NCBI RefSeq assembly: GCF_000346465.2
Contig: NC_034016.1
Coordinates: forward strand, 21,692,442-21,756,441
Source: Prunus persica
Lineage: Eukaryota; Streptophyta; Magnoliopsida; Rosales; Rosaceae
Direction of reading: 5' to 3'
DNA: 64,000 nucleotides
Positions within the stretch are counted from its first letter, which is position 1. Each line of letters opens with the position of its first letter. A program made the position numbers and the translations under genes. Shown piece by piece: positions 12,035 to 23,180 of this stretch. The notes beneath the pieces were generated by a model. That model had not been told where the DNA came from. It was given only the letters and a program-made list of their open reading frames with translations, and did no database searches.

Positions 12035-13562
12035 ATGAGGCAGATAATGGCAGCTGCAATAATATTGCAATGCATCCTATCACTTGGCTTCTTCCTTGCT
12101 TGCGTTTGCGTTAATGCCGCAGGGAAACCAAATGGCTTGACCATGGAACTCATCCATGTGGACTCGCCGGCATCACCTCTCTATCCGGGAAATATTTCTT
12201 ATGAAGAAGAAATCCAAAGACTCACAGACCGATCCATTGCCCGAGCTCAACACCTTCATTACACCTTGGCATCCCTCGGTAACAATAATGTGTCACAAAC
12301 TATAATCAACCCTCTTGACATTCGTCCAAGACTCGAATTTCACCCTTACGGCTCTTACCTTGTACAAGTTGGGATTGGGACTTTTGATGCAACTTTCCCG
12401 GCAAGGTCATTCAATACATACTACTTGTACACTGACACTGGAAGCATCCTCACATGGGCGCTGTGCGAGGATTGTCTCAAGCCTGGAAACCAATGCTTTC
12501 AAACCAAAGAACCCCCTTTCCCTAACAGCAAGTCCAAATCTTATGTTGCTCTCTGTTGCAATCAAAACCCGTTTTGCAAGACAGGCCAATGCACCGGTCC
12601 TTACTGCTCCCAGCACGATGTGTACATGGGCGGCACCGTTGTCAATTCTATTCTTTCAGGCATGAATATTTTAATCTTTTTAGTATTAATTCTCGAAAAA
12701 TATCGCAACTAACTAATAAATGACAACTGGTTGCTTTGCATGCGCAGCTGAAAATTTCAACTTTTTGTCAATTAGTGGGCAGCCACTGATGCTTCCAGGC
12801 GTAGTGTTTGGTTGTGCTTATGACACCAGGAAAATCGGTTTTGGAAGGCTGGAAGAGTTCAAGATTGCAGGAATATTGGGTTTGGGATATGCTCCGATTT
12901 CCTTTCCACTGCAACAATCCTATCAAACTGGTAAAGTATTCTCAATGTGCCTAACACGCCAAAGAGAGATCCAAACATATCTCAGATTTGGTAAGGACGT
13001 CCCCACACCACCAGGTGGTCTGCGTGTCACCAAATTAGTGTTCTTCAAAGACATACCATATTACTACGTCAATCTGTTGGACATAAGTGTGCATGGACAA
13101 AAGCTTCTCATAGACCCAAATGTGTTTGCTGTACGAAATCAGGGCACAAGTGGCGGCTGCATCATGGACAATGGTAGCTCATTTACTTTTCTCATCAGGC
13201 CTGCTTTTAATGCTGTGGTTCAGTTTCTGGAGATGTATTTCATGCGCTTTCCTCGCCTTTTTAAGGGTGGTAGGCCTCTTGGGCCCCCTTTTGAACTTTG
13301 CTACAAATGGATGACGCCGTTGCCACCTCTACCTACTTTGACATTTCACTTTGAAAATGCTGACCTTGTGATCAACCCAGAGGACTTATTCATAAAGGTG
13401 AATGCTGAGCAGCAGGGGAACTATCTCTTATGTTTGGCCTTCATCGCCGACGATGCTCGTACTATTCTTGGATCAGTGCACCAATCCAATTACTTATTCA
13501 TATATGATCTTAACCAGAAGCTGTTGAAGTTTGCTCCTGAGGATTGTTCTAAGAATTCTTGA
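12035..13562 (+). CDS. A1B aspartic protease, array gene 1
   Basis: Exons 12035-12659 and 12748-13562 join in frame to encode 479 residues. A signal peptide (about 1-29) and a propeptide precede the TAXi_N-type half with catalytic Asp134 (YLYTDTGS). The TAXi_C-type half carries Asp349 in the motif CIMDNGSS. The Cys-rich segment after the first Asp (CEDCLKPGNQC, CCNQNPFC, CTGPYC) is typical of nepenthesin/CDR1-like secreted plant proteases. The second motif is Asp-Asn-Gly where Asp-Ser/Thr-Gly is usual, so activity may be altered. The 88-nt intron starts with GC (CAG/GCATGA) and ends GCGCAG; no GT donor gives an open frame. Without splicing the product would stop after 225 residues. The substrate is unknown; roles in defence or apoplastic proteolysis are known for relatives. 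Confidence 0.85.
12660..12747 (+). other. GC-AG intron of protease gene 1
   Basis: The donor is CAG/GCATGA and the acceptor GCGCAG. The only nearby GT (in TTAGTATTAA, about 12690) would throw exon 2 out of frame. The same intron occurs in genes 2 and 3, and a 171-nt version in the pseudogene (33473-33643). Confidence 0.75.
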
Positions 13563-14441
13563 TCACCTCAAGCTTGATATATCATGTAATCTCTCTTTCA
13601 TTTTCATTCCATCCATGTGCTCTTTTTTTGTTCAAAATAATTAGTTCTTTTGCAACCTTGTAGATTTTTTAAAATGTTTTAATCACCTCAAGCTTGATAT
13701 GATTCACTACCACCACCATGTCTCCACCACCACAACTAACTTGTCACGGCCAATTACTCCCACCGCCATTGTCGCCACAAACAATCAACCTCACTCTAAT
13801 GTATTGATAGGCACAGTAAAAATTGTGCGAGAAATGAATCACACAACACCATAACACAATATTGATAGGCACAATAAAGACTAATATACCTACTACTAAA
13901 ATTATTTACCTATAGTTTCAAGTATGGACATTGACATTAAGTATCACAAAAAATGATAGGTAAATTATTATCCATAAAAAGAGATAAGTTATTATTCATA
14001 AAAGATAATAGGTATATTATTATCCATAAAATAATAGGTACAGTAGAAAATTAATAGGTATATTATCATTCATGAAAAAGAAACAAATATATATGTTGAT
14101 TTAGAAAAGAAACAAAAATAATCATGAAATAGGTAAATTATTATTCAAAAAATTTAAAAATCAAGTAACCAATAAATCAAACGTTAAAATAAAGATTAGT
14201 TGTGTTAAAATATTAGGAGATAACACATAACAAGCATAGGTAAAAACATGAATTTTTTCTATTTTAATGCCAAAAAAAGAAGATAAAAACTTACTAACAA
14301 ATCAACTTTATGCTAATCACCATTTGAAATTTAAAAATTTAATGAAATGGATAGACACGTATGGCAATTGAACATGTATATATAAACAAAATATGCTGAA
14401 AATAAACTCAACACAATAAATGGAGACAACTCTTCTTAAAT
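13563..14441 (+). repeat. Protease-array unit 1, 3' flank
   Basis: AT-rich, non-coding, and shared with 18,439-19,331 and 26,470-27,239 plus 32,029-32,170. It holds scattered copies of a TAGGTATATTATTATCCATAAAA-like unit (about 13,960-14,070) whose number differs between units. One extra copy is present in unit 2. Confidence 0.8.
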
Positions 14442-14452
14442 ATCACATGAAC

Positions 14453-14699
14453 GGTTTGATTATTGTGTCTTGCGTCACATTTATAGAGAAACGAATGGAG
14501 TGGCCAACTGTCTCGCCAAATGGAGTTCCAACATAACTTGGGTCTATATACTTTTGATCATGTGCCTACTTGGGTGTGATCCTTTCTAATGGATGATTTG
14601 TTTAAGGGTGCCCAGGACCTGTGCGGTTTGTCCTAATTCTGTTTGGTTTTTCTTTTTGGGGCTCGGCGCCCCCATTTTACCCAAAAAAAAAAAAAAAAA
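14453..14699 (+). mobile_element. 5'-truncated LINE 3' end with poly(A)
   Basis: The sequence encodes a broken RNase H-like segment of non-LTR retrotransposons (reading like HIYRETNGVANCLAKW with interruptions), then a 3' tail ending in about 18 A. The direct repeat ATCACATGAAC at 14442-14452 and 14700-14710 is its target duplication. The same insertion, cut short without the poly(A), is present in units 2 and 3, so it predates the unit duplication. Confidence 0.82.
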
Positions 14700-14710
14700 A
14701 TCACATGAAC

Positions 14711-15150
14711 AGTAAGTAGGGGTAATTTAGGTATCTGAAAAATATTAAAACCTTGATTAGGTAAGTAGCTTAGTTGGATCCTAGTCACTGAACTTTAGCC
14801 AAAGAAACATATTTTGATGGGTTGCGGACTAGGAAAAATGAATTTGAGTGAAACCCCAAATTTTCTATTTTACTTTTCCAAACTAGGGTTAGAAGTTCCA
14901 TTATCTCTGTCCTGTGTCCTCCCTCTCCTACAAACTAGGGTTAGAAGTTCCATTACCTGAATGTGACGTCGTTCTTCCACCATCCCAATCCAAAGCTCCC
15001 GTTCTCCAATTCAATATGGAAAAGTATTAGAAGGGCTTAACAGACCAACAAATATATGCAGGCCACCATTACCATACTGGGGCTAAATTTAATTCCCCAA
15101 CGAAGGCCATACTATAAAAGCAGAAAGCACTTTGAGGAATTGTGAAAAAC
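14711..15150. other. Junction between array units 1 and 2
   Basis: No gene. It contains a local direct repeat (CAAACTAGGGTTAGAAGTTCCATTA at about 14,879-14,903 and 14,931-14,955). From about 15,020 it matches the 5' flanks of the relics at 23,181 and 32,847, including a TATAAAAGCAG box near 15,112. Confidence 0.6.
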
Positions 15151-15450
15151 ATGAGGCAGATAATGGCAGCGATATTGCATCACATGTACTTGTTTGCTTC
15201 CTATGACTTAGCTTCTTGTTTGCTTGTGTTAATGCCGCAGGCAAACCAAATGGCTTGACCATGGAACTCATCCACGTTGACTCGCCGGTATCACCTCTCT
15301 ATCCCGGCAATATTTCTTATGAAGAAGAAATCCAAAGACTCATAGATCGATCCAATGCCCGAGCTCAATACCTGCATGCTACCCTGGCATCCCTCGGCAA
15401 CAATAATGTGTCACAAACTATAATCAACCCTCTTGATATTCGTCCGAAAC
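15151..15450 (+). pseudogene. Aspartic protease relic, amino end only (unit 2)
   Basis: About 300 bp related to the signal peptide and propeptide of the protease genes (LTMELIHVDSP, LYPGNISYEEEIQ, LASLGNNNVSQT). The ATG frame is shifted relative to the conserved propeptide frame. Homology ends abruptly at 15450, just before the first catalytic domain, where array spacer begins. It matches the pseudogene at 32,847 better than genes 1-3 at its 5' end. Confidence 0.85.
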
Positions 15451-16510
15451 ACAAGAGAGGGGCCTTGCTTAGTAACTAAAGGGTAACCATTATTAAGTGT
15501 GAATAAATTGCCCGGCACATTGAGATTTGCAGTTATAAATGAAGTCTTAGTCATCCTCTGTTCTGTACTGGATGTTGAAAGAGCCAGCGAGCACCACTCG
15601 CTCACAACGATGCTACTTAAATGGAAAAGGCAGAAATGTGAAGCAATTATCATCGATTAATTATGCCTTCCTTTCTATGACCTGGCAAGCTTAGCTTTGT
15701 ACCAATTTATTTTCTTTTTCCCATTTATTTTTGCTTCAACTTTTATGAGCGGCCATGCCTGCTATGCTTGTACACTTGTTTAGGTTCCTAATTTCGTGTT
15801 CAGTTATGGGCATTGGGCATACTTTATATGATATCCCCTTCATTCTTCTCTTCTGTGGTCAAGTTAATTTTCAAATATGCATGTATGTGTGTGTGTGTGT
15901 ATAACTACACTTTTCTTACACTTTTCGCTTATGGGGTTGGTATTTCTTGATTTTCTTTGTAATCTAGTGCATATGCAGTGGCCCTGGAATAAGCTGAAAT
16001 TGCAACAGAAGGGGCCCTATTGCATAGAAGAAAGTGTATATCTTTCTGTTTCTCATCTTTTTAGTTTGTTATGAAATGCAAAGTTTTTATTATTTATTAT
16101 TTCTTTTGTGGAGAAAATACTCCAATTAGTTTACTTACTAGAACTATACTTGTTGGTTTTAGCAAGCAAGTTTGAGTTGAAATTTGTTATCGGACATTGC
16201 AAAAGTCTTTATAAGTCTTGGCCATTTTACTAGAATGGTTTGGATTGAGCCACATGGTGGAGCACGCATGAACTCGACCTTCTGTTGACTTGGACTGATC
16301 GGATTTAAATTAGTTTTTGCCCAAACAAAACCTAACTTTAATAATATATTATCAATCAAATTATCTTCTAAGAATTGCAATAGTTTGGTTTGTTTAAGAC
16401 AAAGAGAAGAGGCAAATGTAGGTGACTTTCATAAGTTGGTGGGTCTACACTACACATAGCAAGCCAACTTTGTTTGAGCAGGAATATGAATATTACTTGC
16501 AAGTTTTATG
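15451..16510 (+). repeat. Protease-array unit 2, 5' spacer
   Basis: Copy of the spacer at 7,018-8,774, nearly identical to 23,481-24,550. It includes a short (GT)n run near 15,887. It shows the empty site for the 2.5-kb insertion of unit 1 at about 16,503-16,520. Confidence 0.85.
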
Positions 16511-16871
16511 ATATAACTTGAAATTCAAATCTGTTAATTAGTGTAGAGGACAAAAACAAATTCCATTTGTCACTGAGTAAACATACATGCATTCTCCAAA
16601 TACATTTATTTATTTATATGCATCAATTTAGTACAGAAATGAAAGGACGAACCTTTTTTTTAGTAAATTTGCTTATGTGGTAATGGCTCATAGGGAAATT
16701 GTTTTTATTTTTTTATTCAATTTTTGATAGGGAAATTTAAGGTAAATAAGCTGCTCATATAGAAAAGTATTATATATACATAGAAGGGTTTAATCATATG
16801 GACAACAAATATATTACCATACTGGGCTAAATTTAATTCCCAAGCTAAGGCCATAGATATCACGTACGTAC

Positions 16872-16878
16872 TATAAAA
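16872..16878 (+). promoter_or_regulatory. TATA box of protease gene 2
   Basis: TATAAAA, 42 bp before the start codon at 16914, in a stretch almost identical to genes 1 and 3. Confidence 0.7.
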
Positions 16879-16913
16879 AGCAGCAAGCACTATGAGGATT
16901 GCAACAACTAGCT

Positions 16914-18438
16914 ATGAGGCAGATAATGGCAGCAATAATATTGCAATGCATCCTATCACTCGGCTTCTTCCTTGCTTGCGTTTGCGTTAATGCCGCAGGG
17001 AAACCAAATGGCTTGACCATGGAACTCATCCATGTGGACTCGCCGGCATCACCTCTCTATCCGGGAAATATTTCTTATGAAGAAGAAATCCAAAGACTCA
17101 TAGACCGATCCATTGCCCGAGCTCAACACCTTCATTACACCTTGGCATCCCTCGGTAACAATAATGTGTCACAAACTATAATCAACCCTCTTGACATTCG
17201 TCCGAAACTTGAATTTCACCCTTACGGCTCTTACCTTGTACAAGTTGGGATTGGGACTTTTGATGCAACTCTCCCGCCACGGTCATTAAATACATACTAC
17301 TTGTACACCGACACTGGAAGCATCCTCACATGGGTGCTGTGCGAGGATTGTCTCAAGCCTGGAAACCAATGCTTTCAAACCAAAGAACCCCCTTTCCCTA
17401 ACAGCAAGTCCAAATCTTATGTTGCTCTCTGTTGCAATCAAAACCCGTTTTGCAAGACAGGCCAATGCACCGGTCCTTACTGCTCCCAGCACGATGAGTA
17501 CATGGACGGCACCGTTGTCAATTCTATTCTTTCAGGCATGAATATCTTAATCTTTTTAGTATTAATTCTCGAAAAATATCGCAACTAACTAATAAATGAC
17601 AACTGGTTGCTTTGCATGCGCAGCTGAAAATTTCAACTTTTTGTCAAGCAGTGGGCAGCCACTGATGATTCCAGGCGTAGTGTTTGGTTGTGCTTATGAC
17701 ACCAGGAAAATCAGTTTTGGAAGGCTGGAAGAGTTCAAGGTTGCAGGAATATTGGGTTTGGGATATGCTCCGATTTCCTTTCCACTGCAACAATCCTATC
17801 AAACTGGTAAAGTATTCTCAATGTGCCTAACACGCCAAAGAGGGATCCAAACATATCTCAGATTTGGTAAGGACGTCCCCACACCACCAGGTGGTCTGCG
17901 TGTCACCAAATTAGTGTTCTTCAAAGACGTACCATATTACTACGTCAATCTGTTGGCCATAAGTGTGCATGGACAAAAGCTTCTCATAGACCCAAATGTG
18001 TTTGCTGTACGAAATCAGGGCACAAGTGGCGGCTGCATCATGGACAATGGTAGCTCATTTACTTTTCTCATCAGGCCTGCTTTTAATGCTGTGGTTCAGT
18101 TTCTGGAGATGTATTTCATGCGCTTTCCTCGCCTTTTTAAGGGTGGTAGGCCTCTTGGGCTCCCTTTTGAACTTTGCTACAAATGGATGACGCCGCTGCC
18201 ACCTCTGCCTACTTTGACATTTCACTTTGAAAATGCTGACCTTGTGATCAACCCACAGGAGTTATTCATAAAGGTGCATGCTGAGCAGCAGGGGAACTAT
18301 CTCTTATGTTTGGCCTTCTTCGCCGACGATGCTCGTACTATTCTTGGATCAGTGCACCAATCCAATTACTTATTCATATATGATCTTAACCAGAAGCTGT
18401 TGAAGTTTGCTCCTGAGGATTGTTCTAAGAATTCTTGA
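16914..18438 (+). CDS. A1B aspartic protease, array gene 2
   Basis: Exons 16914-17535 and 17624-18438 encode 478 residues, nearly identical to genes 1 and 3; it is one residue shorter than gene 1 in the signal peptide. Catalytic Asp133 sits in YTDTGS and Asp348 in MDNGSS. The intron is the same 88-nt GC-AG type. Differences from gene 1 are scattered substitutions (for example LPPRSLNTYY for FPARSFNTYY, TWVLC for TWALC), without stops or frameshifts, consistent with a functional copy. The start is the ATG at 16914; an ATG at 16892 is out of frame and probably upstream of the transcript start. The protein is likely secreted by its signal peptide. Confidence 0.85.
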
Positions 18439-19331
18439 TCACCTCAAGCTTGATATATCATGTAATCTCTCTTTCATTTTCATTCCATCCATGTGCTCTT
18501 TTTTTGTTCAAAATAATTAGTTCTTTTGCAACCTTGTAGATTTTTAAAAATGTTTTAATCACCTCAAGCTTGACATGATTCACTACCACCACCATGTCAC
18601 CACCACCACAACTAATTAACTTGTCATGGCCAATTACTCCCACCACCATTGTCGCCACAAACAATCAACCTAACTCTAATGTATTGATAGGCACAGTAAA
18701 AATTGTGCGAGAAATGAATCACACAACACCATAACACAATATCAATAGGCACAATAAAGACTAATATACCTACTACTAAAATTATTTACCTATAATTTCA
18801 AGTATGGAAATTGACATTAAGTATCACAAAAAATGATAGGTAAATTATTATCCATAAAAAGAGATAAGTTATTATTCATAAAAGATAATAGGTATATTAT
18901 TATCCATAAAATAATAGGTATATTATTATCCATAAAATAATAGGTACAGTAGAAAATTAATAGGTATATTATCATTCATGAAAAAGAAACAATTAGATAT
19001 GTTGATTTAGAAAAGAAAAAAAATCATGAAATAGGTAAATTATTATTCAAAATCAAGTAACCAATAAATCAAATGTTAAAATAAAGATTAGTTGTGTTAA
19101 AACATTAAGAGATAACACATAAAAATCATAGGTAAAAACATGAATTTTTTCTATTTCAATGCCAAAAAAAGAAGATAAAACTTACTAACAAATCAACTTT
19201 ATGCTAATCACCATTTGAAATTTAAAAATTTAATGAAATGGATAGACACATATGGCAATTGAATTGTATATATAAACAAAATATGCTGAAAATAAACTCA
19301 ACACAATAAATGGAGACAACTCTCCTTAAAT
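18439..19331 (+). repeat. Protease-array unit 2, 3' flank
   Basis: Copy of 13,563-14,441 with one extra TAGGTATATTATTATCCATAAAA-like repeat. Non-coding. Confidence 0.8.
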
Positions 19332-19342
19332 ATCACATGAAC

Positions 19343-19504
19343 GGTTTGATTATTGTGTCTTGCGTCACATTTACAGAGAGACGAATGGGGTGGCTAACTG
19401 TCTCGCCAAATGGAGTTACAACATGGACTTGAGTCTATATACTTTTGATCATGTGCCTACTTGGGTGGGATCCTTTCTAATGGATGATTTGTTAAGGGTG
19501 CCCA
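19343..19504 (+). mobile_element. LINE RNase H fragment (unit 2)
   Basis: Same insertion point as the LINE at 14453 (preceded by ATCACATGAAC). It contains HIYRETNGVANCLAKWS and FDHVPTWVGSFLMDDL, an RNase H (RVT_3-like) carboxyl end of a LINE polyprotein. It lacks the 3' tail and poly(A): after GGGTGCCCA it joins sequence equivalent to about 15,000, indicating a deletion. Confidence 0.8.
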
Positions 19505-20139
19505 GTTCTCCAATTCAATATAGTTTCAAAACAATCCCGCCATGATCCATATGTGCAGGCTGCAATATATTGATATACTCTTTCCAATTAATTACAACAC
19601 TCATTCTATCAATAAGTCAATTAGTGAGTAATACTCTGACATTCACGCAGACAGAAGAAAAAAAAAGGGGGTGACCAAATTCAGAGTCCAGCAAGATGAA
19701 AATGAAAACCCACTTCTTGTGAGCATCGACAAGAAGAACCATCGCACCTGCACTGCACTGCACCTGAGGATTGTAGTTGTGTTGTGAATACTTTCCCTCA
19801 TCATTGTCATTGCACATGCATGCATGCAGCAGCGGACTTAGGAATTTTTCAACGGATGTGCAATTCTTAAAAGCTAAAAGCTAAAAAAAAAAAACGCAGG
19901 ACTCTTGTGATGCACGCACTCTTTGGACGATGTTAAATTGGTTTTTTATAAAGAGAATTCTCAATCCCATTTAAATAAGGAATTCTCAAAACCCAATTGA
20001 ATAAAGAGAATTTTTAATTAAAACCCAATTAGGTACGAATTATAACAGCCCTTTAGAAGCCCACGAATGGCCTAACAGTTTCCCCTTCTTTTTTGTTTTT
20101 TTTTATCTTTGGCCTTTTAGGAAGAAAAAAAAGGAGGTC

Positions 20140-20570
20140 TCCACCTACAGTAAGAATAGTGGCAAGGATGTAATTATCCACCTCAAAACCCTCTGTTCGA
20201 ATCCAATACATGAGCTTCATAGCCTCCTGGCAGAGACCATTCTTTGCATAACCCACTATCATAGCCTTCCAAGAAACCAAATTCCGTTCTGGCATGCTGT
20301 CAAACTTGAAATGCCTCCATTACATACCACATTTTGCATACATAGAAATCAAAGCGCTACCCACAAAAACATTAGACATGACAGGATTTTTATTTGCAGA
20401 GGAGTGAATCAATTTCCTGTGCAGAACGGTTTCCAGCTGGGCGCATGCTTTCAAAGCGGATGAGTAAGTAAATGCATTGGGCTCTACCCCATCCTCCATC
20501 ATTTCATTCAAGAGCAGCGCACAGCAGCGCAATTCACTTGTGCATTTCATCGAACAGCTTCCATGCATGA
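20140..20570 (-). pseudogene. PPR protein gene fragment in hAT-like element
   Basis: Read on the minus strand, two open stretches encode pentatricopeptide repeat sequence: EDGVEPNAFTYSSALKAC and VFVGSALISMYAKCGM, then, after a frame break near 20,320, MPERNLVSWKAMIVGYAKNG. Together these cover about four repeats of a plant PLS-class organelle RNA-binding protein. No start, no remaining repeats and no E/DYW domain are present. The frame break and position within the terminal repeats mark it as a captured, dead fragment. Confidence 0.82.
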
Positions 20571-20612
20571 GTAGAGGTTCTGCAGCTTTTATGGAGTTTT
20601 CAGGAGACCGGA

Positions 20613-22924
20613 TGTAACACCCGACCCCAAATTTAACCCTTATTTAATTATTTAATTATTTAAGGGCATTTTGGCCATATTTTTAACCGGAGAGAGTTTG
20701 GGGCAGTGACTAGTATTTTTGGATAGGTCGTACTGAGACGAGTTCATAGACACGTAGTGGGTTCGAATCGGAGTTGTAACGAGAGTGATATGGTCAAAAG
20801 AAGCCCAGTGGCACAATCGTAAATATTTCGAAATGGGATTTTTTATAAAACTTAGATTTTTTTTCTCTCTCTCTCTCCCGCGACTTCTCTCTCTCTCCCG
20901 TCGGCTCTCTCTCTTTTTCTCCTCGTATCTCCGGCCACCGACAACGGCTGTGGGCGGGGCCGGTACCAAAACGACCGGGACGACGTCCCCTTCCTTCCCC
21001 GACCGTTCCCCGCCGGCGACGCGGCCTGTGCTGGCCGGAAAATGTGCAGAAAACTGCCGGGAGGTCATCGAAACTTCAACGCCGTCGATCTCCCTCCTCC
21101 GGCCACCATTTTCGTCGACCCAGGTATGGATCTTGAACTTCTCGAGCTGTTCTAGCTGCCTGTTGGTTGGGTTTTGATCGATTCGATATCTAGATCACTC
21201 GATTTTTGAATTGAAAATCGGTCGAAAATTCAGCCGCCGTGATCGGCCATTTCCAGCCACTTTTTGGGGTAGGTCCAAGAACAAAAGTGGCTCCAAATAG
21301 GGTGTTATACCTAGGGTAGGAGTTTGGAGCCGTGGTTTTGAGATTTTCCGGCGAAGCTTTATCGCTTTGGGCACCCACGCGCTGTAGAAAAAGTAGCGAT
21401 GTGTTTCAATGAGATCCTTAGGTTGTCATGAGTGCGTAGGATTTCGCGGATCTCAATTCGGACGTCGTTTGACTATCGAACGGATAATCGCATAGTGTGC
21501 GTTATCCGGGTTTGATAGGTTGGGACCGTTGGATGGTCCCAAATTTAATATATGTTAATCTAGGTAATTTTAGGATCGTCTAGGAATTCACGGATCGTGA
21601 ATCGGAGCCCCGGATGTTCCGAATAATAATTTAAAGTTTATATTTTATATTAACCGTCAGATCGTGCGATCGTGAGAAATCCGACCGTCCGATCTGAACC
21701 AAACTCGCAGGACAAGTGTCCTATACCTGGTAGAACCCATAGAGACTTTCGGATCGGAAATTGGAGGTCGTGGGTTCTACAGGTCCGTTTGACCAGGGTT
21801 AGAGTAGTTTGACCCTTGGTTGACCGTGAGTCTCCCGGAGTAATCTCACCCTTCCAGGGGGGATTATCAGGAGCTAGACTATTGTGGAGGGTTACACAAA
21901 TTAGAATTATTTATATAATTATATATGGTTGTACAAGGGTACAACAGAGTCTAGAATGTCAGTTTGGAGTGCTATACGCACTACTGTAGGTACCTCCCCG
22001 GATTTTGGATTCACTACAAGCACCACCAAGTGAAAATTAGGTCCCACGTGGCGTAGGTTATCCGGCGTTGGGACAGACCCCATACGTGGCGTTGGTTGTA
22101 CCGGCGTATGGGGATCTATTGTGATATTGTGTTGAGGTCGCACGTGGCGTAGGTTATTCGGCGTGTCGACAGACCCCATACGTGGCGTTGGTTGTACCGG
22201 CGTATGGGGAGATTTGTGATATGATGTTGAGATCCCGCGTGGCGTAGGTTATCCGGCTTTGGGACAGGCCCCATACGTGGCGTTGGTTGTACCGGCGTAT
22301 GGGGAGTTATGTGATATGATGTGTAGGTCTCACGTGGCGTAGGTTATTTGGCGTTGAGACAGACCCCATACGTGGCGTTGGTTGTACCGGCGTATGGGGA
22401 GAGATTATGATAGTATGGCATGGTCGCACATGGCGTAGGTTATCCGGCGTGTTGACAGGCCCCATACGTGGCGTTGGTTGTACCGGCGTATGGGGAGATT
22501 ATGTGAGATACAGAGAAATGAAATAAGGTATCGCTTAAGTGTGGAATTGGGTTTTAAGGAAGAACTACGTGTGGCTTGATCCCTCAAGGAGGGTACGTAG
22601 GCAGCCTAAGGTTATTAGGTGCAGCCGCAGACTAAATATTAGTCATATTTGGTATTTGAATTGTTTGGTAGTTGTTTGAGAATTATTGGAAGGCCGAAGG
22701 CCATTTATGAGAATTTGCATGAAATTATATTGTGCATGCTGCCAGTTGAAATGCGTTTTTATGCAGGTTGAAATTTTGGGAAATGTCCAATTTATAGGGG
22801 AGACTTTGCCGAAATTTCGGCAGGAAGTCTCGGTTTTTAGTAAGTGGGCCCGGCATCGGGGTGATGTCAGGAATTCCAAAGGGTTCGTCCCGGGTTTTGA
22901 GAAAATTCGGGGCGGGTCCTTTCA
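20613..22924 (+). mobile_element. Long solo LTR (2.3 kb), probable Gypsy type
   Basis: It begins TGTAACACCCGACCCC and ends GGGTCCTTTCA, flanked by a perfect 5-bp duplication CCGGA (20608-20612 and 22925-22929). It is GC-richer than its surroundings, has a pyrimidine-rich segment (20,863-20,925) and the hairpin array at 22,041-22,500. No second LTR or polyprotein is present. The start is typical of large plant Ty3/Gypsy LTRs, which is inference. Confidence 0.85.
22041..22500 (+). repeat. Five tandem 95-96 bp hairpin units in solo LTR
   Basis: CCCCATACGTGGCGTTGG recurs at 22078, 22174, 22269, 22364 and 22460. Each unit contains CCCCATACG and CGTATGGGG 18 bp apart, so each can fold into a 9-bp stem. 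The second half of each unit (CACGTGGCGTAGGTTAT..GGCGT) is a partial inverted repeat as well. Confidence 0.93.
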
Positions 22925-23180
22925 CCGGAAGTGCAGGTGCACTTCCTTGCGCCTGCACAGGTCCGCCACTGCATGCATGAGACAATTTAGTACAGAAAAT
23001 TAAAGAACGAGCCCCTGGGGAAATTTAAGGTAAAGAAGCTGCTCATATGGAAACGTATTAGAAGGGCTTAACAGACCAACAAATATATGCAGGCTACCAT
23101 TACCATACTGGGCTAAATTTAATTCCACAACGAAGGCCATACTATAAAAGCAGCCAGCACTTTGAGGAATTGTGAAAAAC

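Larger units (their letters stand above)
19827..22971. mobile_element. hAT-like element with captured PPR fragment
   Basis: The ends CAGCAGCGGAC and GTCCGCCACTG are imperfect terminal inverted repeats of the same type as the MITE at 11447. A perfect 8-bp target duplication CATGCATG flanks it (19819-19826 and 22972-22979). Unit 3 has the empty site (32,630-32,650), so insertion followed duplication. Without the nested solo LTR the element is about 828 bp. Its interior carries a minus-strand PPR gene fragment and no transposase, so it is a non-autonomous gene-carrying element. Confidence 0.83.

Noticed and set aside
12720..13562. The second half of each protease as a separate gene beginning at an ATG before the acceptor
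   Set aside because: The frame joins exactly to exon 1 through the GC-AG intron, the sequence before the acceptor is not protease-like, and an isolated carboxyl half would have one catalytic Asp and no signal peptide.
16899..16913. An upstream in-frame TTG start for protease genes 2 and 3
   Set aside because: TTG is not a usual plant start; the ATG at 16914 (and 24945) matches gene 1 and begins the signal peptide.
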